64,000 nt of DNA from Dastarcus helophoroides. Its lineage: Eukaryota; Arthropoda; Insecta; Coleoptera; Bothrideridae. Under the pieces are notes generated by a model that saw nothing but the letters and a program-made list of their open reading frames with translations, was not told where the DNA came from and did no database searches. Shown here piece after piece: positions 57,651 through 64,000 of the stretch (position 1 is its first letter; each line of letters starts with the position of its first letter). The DNA is taken from the NCBI GenBank assembly GCA_028583605.1, contig CM053329.1, positions 8,246,001-8,310,000 on the forward strand, written 5' to 3'. Both the position numbers and the translations under genes were made by a program.

Positions 57651-58044
57651 AAAGTATAAGTATATTAATAATTTGAAAGAACTACAGCCAAGAATCTAAG
57701 CTGAAGTAGTACAAATCAATCCTGACCTCCTTGAGAGTAGTGTTCAAGTTGTTTATACCCGTCAAATAGTTAGTGAAAATCAATTTAAACATATGCGTTA
57801 AATTTTGTTTATTTTTTGGATATAATACTTTTAATGAAAGATACATTTTTTTTTAAAGTAATTGCGTTTTTTTTCCCAAAATTGTTATGTAAGGTACAAT
57901 TAACTGATGATGACGCCATTACACAAAGATGCGTGACGTCATAAATAAAATTCTTACGTCATAAGTTGGCTTTTTAAATATTCAAAATTAATTTCCAGGC
58001 TTTATCACCACACTGTTTAATGATTTAGATAAATATTTATTGCA

Positions 58045-58080
58045 ATTATTATTATTATAATTATTATTATTATTATTATT
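58045..58080. repeat. (ATT)n microsatellite
   Basis: About twelve ATT units with one interruption (ATAATT). Confidence 0.85.
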
Positions 58081-58180
58081 TATTGCATTGTAATTCCTAT
58101 AGGAAATTTTAATCATTAATTGCGATATAGTTTCCATAGCTGCTCCTTAAACTCAGTTAAAATTCATATTACTGCTATCA

Positions 58181-58258
58181 GTCAGAATAGCTTAACCTGG
58201 TTAAGGCTTCAAATTGTGCTTCATAGGTCTGATACGTCGCAAGTTCAAATCCCGCTGT
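58181..58258 (+). tRNA. tRNA-like sequence (SINE head or pseudogene)
   Basis: TAGCTTAACCTGG (A-box form) and, at the right distance, AAGTTCAAATCCCGC (B-box form), followed by a T run at 58268. The T stem pairs partly (GCAAG/CCCGC), the acceptor stem does not. Within the receptor intron. Confidence 0.4.
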
Positions 58259-58766
58259 AAATAAGACTTTTTTAATACTATTACACGTCTTATCATAGCT
58301 ACGTAATACTGTTAACATTAGAGCATGTTAATAACGCAAATTAGCGTGATGGTGACGCAAAACTATATTTATTCTCTTAATTTAAAAGCGTTCAACGGGT
58401 CTAAAGAAGTTTTTACTTTGAAAAAACAATATTTTTTACCATTATTTTATTTATATTTATGAATTACTCCTAATGAAGCACGTTAAAAAGTTAATTGAAT
58501 TGTTAGCTCTATAAAGATGGACCATAAACAAATAAAGTAGATGTTCATTAAATAATTCAAGATTTTGTAAAATATCTCCTTTCATCCCGTTTTTTTTTTA
58601 TTGTTCACTTACTACTCTATACTATTTATAGCAATAAATATATCAAATAAATACAAAAACTTCACAATATCTGAACAGAATCTTAGATATTTTGCCAAGT
58701 AAGTGTTAAAGATATTATTAATTACTTTTACGTATTACATAAATTCGACTTTTTTTTGGTACTCAC
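58259..58766. other. Intron sequence next to the first-exon donor
   Basis: AT-rich. No receptor C-terminal exon seen. Confidence 0.45.
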
Positions 58767-59609
58767 CTCTTCTAAAACAATATTCAGTTGTTGAATTATG
58801 TAAAATAATGTTGCAACACTTACTACTGTTGAAACCCAGTAAATTTTATTTAGAATCCCTTTATTACTCGTTACACTGGAGTATATCCCAAAGACTATTA
58901 CTAAAAAATCGCTTGGAAGGTGTATCGATACGTATTTCTCTAAAAATTTTAGGCCATAATTGATTTTATTTATAATCACCAAGTAAGTTATGACATTTTC
59001 AGGATTTTGCTGTCTATTTAAATTTGTTATTTTGTTATTATATAATATGTTATGTTCTTGAACAATTCTTATAATAAAAATGAACAGTATCGTTGTATTT
59101 GCCGTCAGCATCACCCATGAGTAAAACGCGATAGATTCCCAATATTTTGTTAAAAAGGGAAATTGAGTAAGAACATCCAACATTATATTTATTACGGCGT
59201 ACAAAGCAAAAAGTACTCCAAGAAGTGCTAATGTATAATTGACTTTATTAATTGAGGAACTGCAGTCAAAGCATAAGTTAACCTGACAAAGGTTTTGTAT
59301 TATCTTTTTCAATTGGTGTTTCTTGAAATGCAATAATAAAAATATTAATCCTCTGGATAAACAACACAACAGAAAACTCTTGTAAAAAACTGACATATAA
59401 AAGTTCGGTTCAGGTTGGTATGCTTTTATCGATGCAACAATGTAAATAACTAAAAATATTGTTGGCCTAAAAGTAGCCAAACATTGATCTTCCATCTCGC
59501 ACTTAACGATATTTGATGTGTTTATTTTCTTAAGTTTAATAAAAGGCAAACAAGAAAATCTTTGCACTTTAAAAATTATTTTGGTTGTTTTGAAAAACAA
59601 GTTAGACAT
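58767..59609 (-). CDS. Gustatory receptor first exon B (281 codons, intact)
   Basis: Open from MSNLFFKTTKIIFKVQRFSC to QLNIVLEE| and a strong phase-0 donor (GAAGAG|GTGAGT in minus sense). Hydrophobic segments near residues 50-65, 75-95, 125-150, 163-190, 228-245 and 258-278 give six of the seven membrane passes; the seventh would come from the 46.9 kb exon. It is a clear paralogue of exon A (shared CLATFRPTIFLVIYI / CLATCRPTIFLAIYI, SRGLIFLLLH, NKINYGLKFLEKYVSIHLPS / SKINRALKFLEKFVTIQFLS). Spliced to the three downstream exons it would make 371 residues, the usual size for this family. Ligand cannot be inferred. Confidence 0.88.
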
Positions 59610-60969
59610 GCTTAGGCCAGGCAGGAATACTGCTAAATGCTATTGATCAATTCCTAATTATAAAATGCACTTAAAACTAATGTTTGCTTTTATTACAAAT
59701 TGTTCGGAAATGTTACAATTTTGTATGGCAGGATGAGAAGGCGCGATCGTCAGTAAATTATACGAAAGTTATTGTAAATATTAAAAGGCTTGCCTGACAA
59801 TGTTTTTTTTAAGTCTGCTCTTTTTTTCAAATTTAGCCTTTTCTTTCAAAATTGGTCTTTATTTATGAAAATTGTGTTTTTTTAAAAAACTTTATTTTTT
59901 TTAATTTCTTTTCTCGGAAAATTTTAAATGTGTCGAAAAATTTGCCGGTTTAACAAAATTTCGACGTTATTTTAAAATTGGACTATTTTTCAAATTTCTT
60001 TGCCTAAGAAATTTAGACTTTTTTTTCTAAATCTCGACCTTCCTGCACGTTCGCTATATCCATTTTTAAAATCCCTTTTACTTTTTATAAAATCCGGCTT
60101 TATTTTTTAATTACTTATTATTATAAAAATTTCGAGAAAAAGAAAGTTTTCCATGTTCACCCTCGAAATTTGGAGGAAAAAGCCGACATTTCGATAGCGG
60201 ACTGAAAAACTAATTTTTTTTTGGAATTACTATTTTAAGCTTTAAATTTTAATTTTGAAAACAAGAGAACGTTTGGTTTGACAAAAAAATACCTAATTTG
60301 GGGCCAGAAAAAATCATTGGCAAGAAACAGAAGGCATTGGGCCAAGTATACAATTGCTAGCGCCAACCTGGATGATTTATTTTTTAACACACTCGCTGCC
60401 AACTACGAGCTAATACACAACTACAAATTATCTCGTAAAACAGTAATTATTAGATTTATAGCTCTCTCTGGGGAATTTTTAAAAAATAAATGCTAACTAC
60501 TAATGTTAGGCTTGTCAGAAGTTATGGATAAAATAAAGTGGCTCTTTCAAAGATTATTTCATATATATTATGTTAAAAAGAATTATCATTAATTTACAAG
60601 CAATGGGGGAGACTGGGGTATTGTGGACCGCCTTTTTATTTTGGCTAAAAACTTGCAAAAGTTATTTTTTTTAGAAAATTCTAAAGCTTAAAACTGCAGT
60701 ACGACTAATAACCTTTCTTTGGATCGCAGCAATTTGGACAAATATTATTACATTATACAATTTACATCAGTTGGCGCTAATGGGAATTGGGAATTACGGA
60801 CCAGTTTGTAAGTCGATAAAAAAAGACTTTATTATTGATTCGAAATGATAGAAGATTTAAAAAGATTTTGAAGAGAAACAAAATAAAATGTTGTGATAAA
60901 CGGCAATGGAAATCAGTCCAAAACAAAAGGTTCGTAAGTCCAACAACTCGTAGTTGGTAAGTTTCAGAA
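59610..60969. other. Spacer between receptor first exons, with T-rich tract
   Basis: T-rich degenerate tract at about 59800-60260. I looked for C-terminal receptor exons (FTACG, TY-QF) for exon A here and saw none. A plus open stretch at 60278-60496 has no family features. Confidence 0.5.
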
Positions 60970-61070
60970 ATTGAAATACAAATTTTGTCCCTTGAAATCA
61001 AGAAAGATTAAAAAACACAACAAAGGTTGCTCTAACGCGTTTCGATAGCCAAGCTATCATCTTCAGAGAG
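60970..61070. mobile_element. Single arm of the hammerhead-bearing foldback element (copy 3)
   Basis: TTGAAATACAAATTTTGTCC to CATCTTCAGAGAG matches the left arm of the copies at 14527 and 22026; the right arm is absent. Lies 143 bases past the donor of receptor exon A. Confidence 0.8.
61030..61070 (-). ncRNA. Hammerhead-like core, best preserved of the foldback family
   Basis: Minus sense: CTCT, CTGAAGA, T, GATAGC-TTG-GCTATC, GAAA, CGCGT, T, AGAG. Stem I 4 bp, stem II 6 bp, palindromic ACGCGT for a minimal or dimeric stem III, cleavage after U-U. It would be transcribed with the intron following receptor exon A, in sense. Confidence 0.5.
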
Positions 61071-61212
61071 TCCTAAAATTAATCCTTAAACTTATACTAA
61101 AAATATTCAAAAAATAATAATTAGAAATGCCTAAATACGTAGTAGAGTTGGCTTGAAGGGAAGCACCACAATCTGTGTGTGGCAGCGAATGTGTTAAAAA
61201 AATGTTACTCAC

Positions 61213-62067
61213 CTCTTCTAATACCTTACTCAAATGGTATATGGTGAAAAATATTAGGGTTGCTGAAATTAGTGCTGTCGAAGTCCAGTAAATTATATCC
61301 AGTGTTCTTTGAGAATTTGCTGCCGAATACAGTCCAAATACCAACATAAAAAAGTCGCTTAGAAATTGTATCGTTACGAATTTCTCTAAAAATTTTAGAG
61401 CTCTGTTGATTTTGCTGATTTTTTCTGAATCAGTTGTAACATTGCCAGCAATATGTTTTTCTATTCGTGCTGTCATTTTGTTATTAAATGATACGTTACA
61501 CACTTGGACAGTTTTTATAAGAAAAATAAACAGAAGAGCGGTTATTGCAGTCAATATTAACCATAAGTAATATGTAATAGACTCCCAATAATGTACTAAC
61601 TTAGAATATCGCATAAAAACTAAAATATCTATCACTAGACCAAACAGACAGTAGCAAATAAAAACTAGTCCCAAAAGTGCCACTGGAAAGGTGATATTAT
61701 TTACAGATCTGTTGGGGACAAAGCGTACATTGCCTTGACAGAAGTTTTGCACTATATTTCTCAATTGGCATTTTTTTAAGTGTAGTAATAAAAATATTAA
61801 CCCCCTGGAAAAACAAGCCAGCATAAAATTTTTGTAATATATTGATAGATAAAATTCATTTGTCCTGCGATATGTGTTTATCGCTGCAAAAATGTAAATA
61901 GCTAAAAATATTGTAGGCCTGCAAGTGGCTAAACATTTATTTTCCATTTCCCATCTAGGATAATTACATCCTTTTATTTTTGTAGGTTTCATATAAGGAA
62001 AACAAAAACATCTTAATACTTTAAAAATAACTTCGGTTTTAGTGGAAAATAAGTAAGCGCTTGACAT
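61213..62067 (-). CDS. Gustatory receptor first exon A (285 codons, intact)
   Basis: Open from MSSAYLFSTKTEVIFKVLRC to HLSKVLEE| and a phase-0 donor (GAAGAG|GTGAGT). Six hydrophobic segments in the same places as exon B, with which it shares about half its residues. Beyond the donor the frame stays open for 48 more codons, but that sequence looks intronic. With the exons at 49634, 48659 and 46892 it would give 375 residues. No C-terminal exon lies between it and exon B, so it may share exon B's set. Both first exons keep their donors and open frames, which argues against decay. Confidence 0.88.
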
Positions 62068-63499
62068 GCTTACAATGCATAGAATACCGGTAATTGAGGA
62101 TCAATAGTCTATTGATCGACCTTTAATTAAAAAATGCACTTAAACGAATATATTTAGTGGTTTTGCTGCAAACAGCTATAAAATATTAAATTTTTCAGCC
62201 ATTATACAATGTCGTGAGCAATAACATATACAAGGTGGTCAAAAAAATGTCCACATTTTATTTCATTGATTTAATTTGTTATTAGTGAATTGTTTTTTAC
62301 AACATTCTCACTAAAAATACAATAATGTATAGGTCTTTATTGTATACTGTATACTGTAGTGTTGTAAGTGTTACAGCTACAATCAATTTTTACACAGCCT
62401 CCTAAAATTATTTTTCACTTTGAATGTTACGTAAAAAAAATAAAAATTTGCCTAAAAATAATTTAGTTATGTATTAAAAAGACTAACATTTTTTTAGTGC
62501 TACTTCTTTTTATTTTTTAAATATTTCGGTTGTATTCAATTTTACGACTATTTTAGTGAAGTTGTGCAGAATAACATTTTACTACAAATTCCCCGAACTC
62601 TTTTAAACGATTCTAGACTTCATTTAATAATGCGTCCATCAAACGATCTTTTAATAATAAACTCCTTTTTAATAATTTGGGGATTTTTGCCAGAGTCTGA
62701 CAAATTAACTAGACTTCGCACCTTTTACTGTAAAATTTATCTTACAGATTCTGGTCACTCACTCGTTTTTTTGATTTGGTAATCCTCATCGTTCTGTTTA
62801 ATTTTTTTAACAAACGAGACACAGACCATGTACAATAATACTTGTTGGAAAATTCTTTAATAATTTTTCTGGTTTTGTTTTTCTTCTAAAAGTGCTTTCA
62901 TTAAAATGTTAATTGCTTTTTCTCTCTTAACATATTCAGATCAATTTTAACCTGGAAATAAAACGATTATTTAACAGTTAGTTATTTCTTTTAAAGTCCA
63001 TCTTCTTCTGTTCACAAAATATGGCTTCTTTCATTAAAATGTTGTTATTGTGCACTATTTAGAGAAAATTGTCATAAAATTGGCAAAAATCAGAGTGTTT
63101 AGAAAATTAAAGCAACTTAATATTCAGAAAATGCTTTCCAATATTTCTCAAACCCTCTGCAAAAAATTGATTGTAATTGTGATAATTTCGACTTGATTAT
63201 CTAAAGAGTTATATGTTATTGTATATTTGGTAAAAATGTCATAAAAAACTGCCAATTTATATTAACACTAGAAAAAAAAATGTATATTTTATGTCAATTG
63301 CTACATACACAAAATGCTTAATGAATTTTTTTGCACGTTATTGGAGACTAATACCTTACTCAAATAAACTAACTCAATATTAGATTAGATAGATTATATA
63401 TGGGTCGTTTTGTGTTTCTTTTTGTCCATCCCTCACCTCGATCTTTTGTGCATACCCTGATCCATGTAGTTCCCAGGTCCAAACTCTTATAAAAGTTTA
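62068..63499. other. AT-rich upstream region
   Basis: No gene or repeat recognised. It would include the promoter of receptor exon A, but no motif stands out. Confidence 0.45.
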
Positions 63500-63978
63500 T
63501 TATGAACCTGGAATTGAGTTTTTCCACATGAGGGGTCTAAGAATGCCCATCCGAGTTGCACGTGTCTTTTGCGTCCAAACGCATCCCACTTGCATAGCAC
63601 ATGTTTCGGCAGTCTCCGCAGCTTCTGCACAAAAGCGACATCGGTCTGTTTCAACTTGACCCATTTTCTTTAGGTAGTACCTCATAGAGCAAGGTCCTGT
63701 TAAGAGGCTGGTTAGTATCCTCAATTCGGATTTACTGAGTCTTAAGTAGACCTTTGTCTTTTCAAGCGCTCCAGATATGAATCTTTTTGCCTGTCGTATG
63801 ATCTCCACTGGGAAATTCTTGACTTTGCTTCCCGTTTTTTGACCTCATTGTTAATTTGACTTTTAAAAAAACCAAAAGCCAATTGAGGTCGAAAAAATAA
63901 CCATGCAGAACCCTCTTTTGCGAGCTGTTCCGCAGCCTCATTCCCTTGTATTTCTTTGTGCCCTGGTACCCACTTCAC
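63500..63978 (-). pseudogene. R1-type LINE, RNase H end and C-terminal domain
   Basis: Starts near 63978 with MKWVPGHKEIQGNEAAEQLA, the last RNase H block, in which the fourth catalytic residue (family EAADQLA) is Glu. After a frameshift near 63780 it continues LRLSKSELRILTSLLTGPCS and MGQVETDRCRFCAEAAETAE, a Cys cluster of the C-terminal region. The element continues past the right edge of the window. Different family from the RNase H LINE at 36132. Confidence 0.75.
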
Positions 63979-64000
63979 TTAAGGTTGGTCCTGTTGTATT

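Larger units (their letters stand above)
55112..58015 (+). mobile_element. mariner-like transposon with 150-bp terminal inverted repeats, carrying a LINE
   Basis: Left end CAATGTGGTGATAAAG and right end (minus sense) CAGTGTGGTGATAAAG lead into inverted repeats with AGCTTATGACGTAAGAATTT versus AACTTATGACGTAAGAATTT and GTCATTTCAC-type text, similar for about 150 bases. Inside, a plus-strand transposase is split by a LINE (56048-57193). TA duplications are not clear at the ends. The element lies in the receptor intron between exons 58767 and 49705. Confidence 0.85.

Noticed and set aside
60278..60496. Plus-strand open stretch of 72 codons as a small gene
   Set aside because: No family features, AT-rich context and no flanking splice or promoter support.

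Overview
This window looks like AT-rich insect nuclear DNA, most likely from a beetle. The evidence is gustatory-receptor-type exons with spliced C-terminal signature exons (FTACGxFPLD, then TYxxxxxQF), a background of about 65-70% A+T, and a load of LINE, Tc1/mariner, hAT, gypsy and Penelope-type relics typical of arthropods. The species cannot be named from sequence alone, and no bacterial or organellar genes were seen.

Host content is a minus-strand gustatory receptor (GR) cluster. A truncated relic lies at 207-700, an open first exon at 10936-11796, and frameshifted relics at 24459-25325 and 31022-31936. The main locus is at 46892-62067. There, two intact, clearly paralogous first exons (61213-62067 and 58767-59609) each end in Leu-Glu-Glu followed by a phase-0 GT donor. 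Three short phase-0 exons (49634-49705, 48659-48748, 46892-47002) encode the conserved GR C-terminus, a stop codon and a nearby AATAAA. Either first exon spliced to this set would give a receptor of about 371-375 residues. Because only one C-terminal set is visible, the two first exons may be alternative modules sharing it.

The rest is mostly a mobile-element graveyard with several resolved nests. 861-4595: LTR element with 259-bp LTRs differing at one base, inserted in a Penelope-related repeat. 7376-9060, 13573-14526 and 56048-57193: three copies of one jockey/CR1-like LINE. 12043-13525: mariner-like element with a LINE fragment inside it, flanked by a 16-bp target duplication. 17894-19254: hAT-like element with near-perfect 8-bp target duplications. 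19625-20850: RTE-like LINE. 27270-29444: gypsy-type element with internal deletions. 34290-38127: LINE split by another LINE (36132-37363). 40202-43184: foldback element with arms of about 0.95 kb. 55112-58015: mariner-like element carrying a LINE in its transposase, lying in the long GR intron.

The most unusual signal is a set of hammerhead-ribozyme-like cores (CTGAnGA, stem II, GAAA, short palindromic stem III, then closing stem I strand). Two minus-strand examples have perfect 5- and 6-bp stems I and a GUC cleavage triplet (44146-44190, next to a 90-bp tandem repeat; 51674-51721). A second family has one in each arm of small foldback elements (14527-14846, 22026-22220, and a half copy at 60970-61070). 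All carry one extra base between the CTGAnGA box and stem II, so activity is unproven. Hammerhead motifs are known from Penelope-like elements, and Penelope-type GIY-YIG remnants are also present here.
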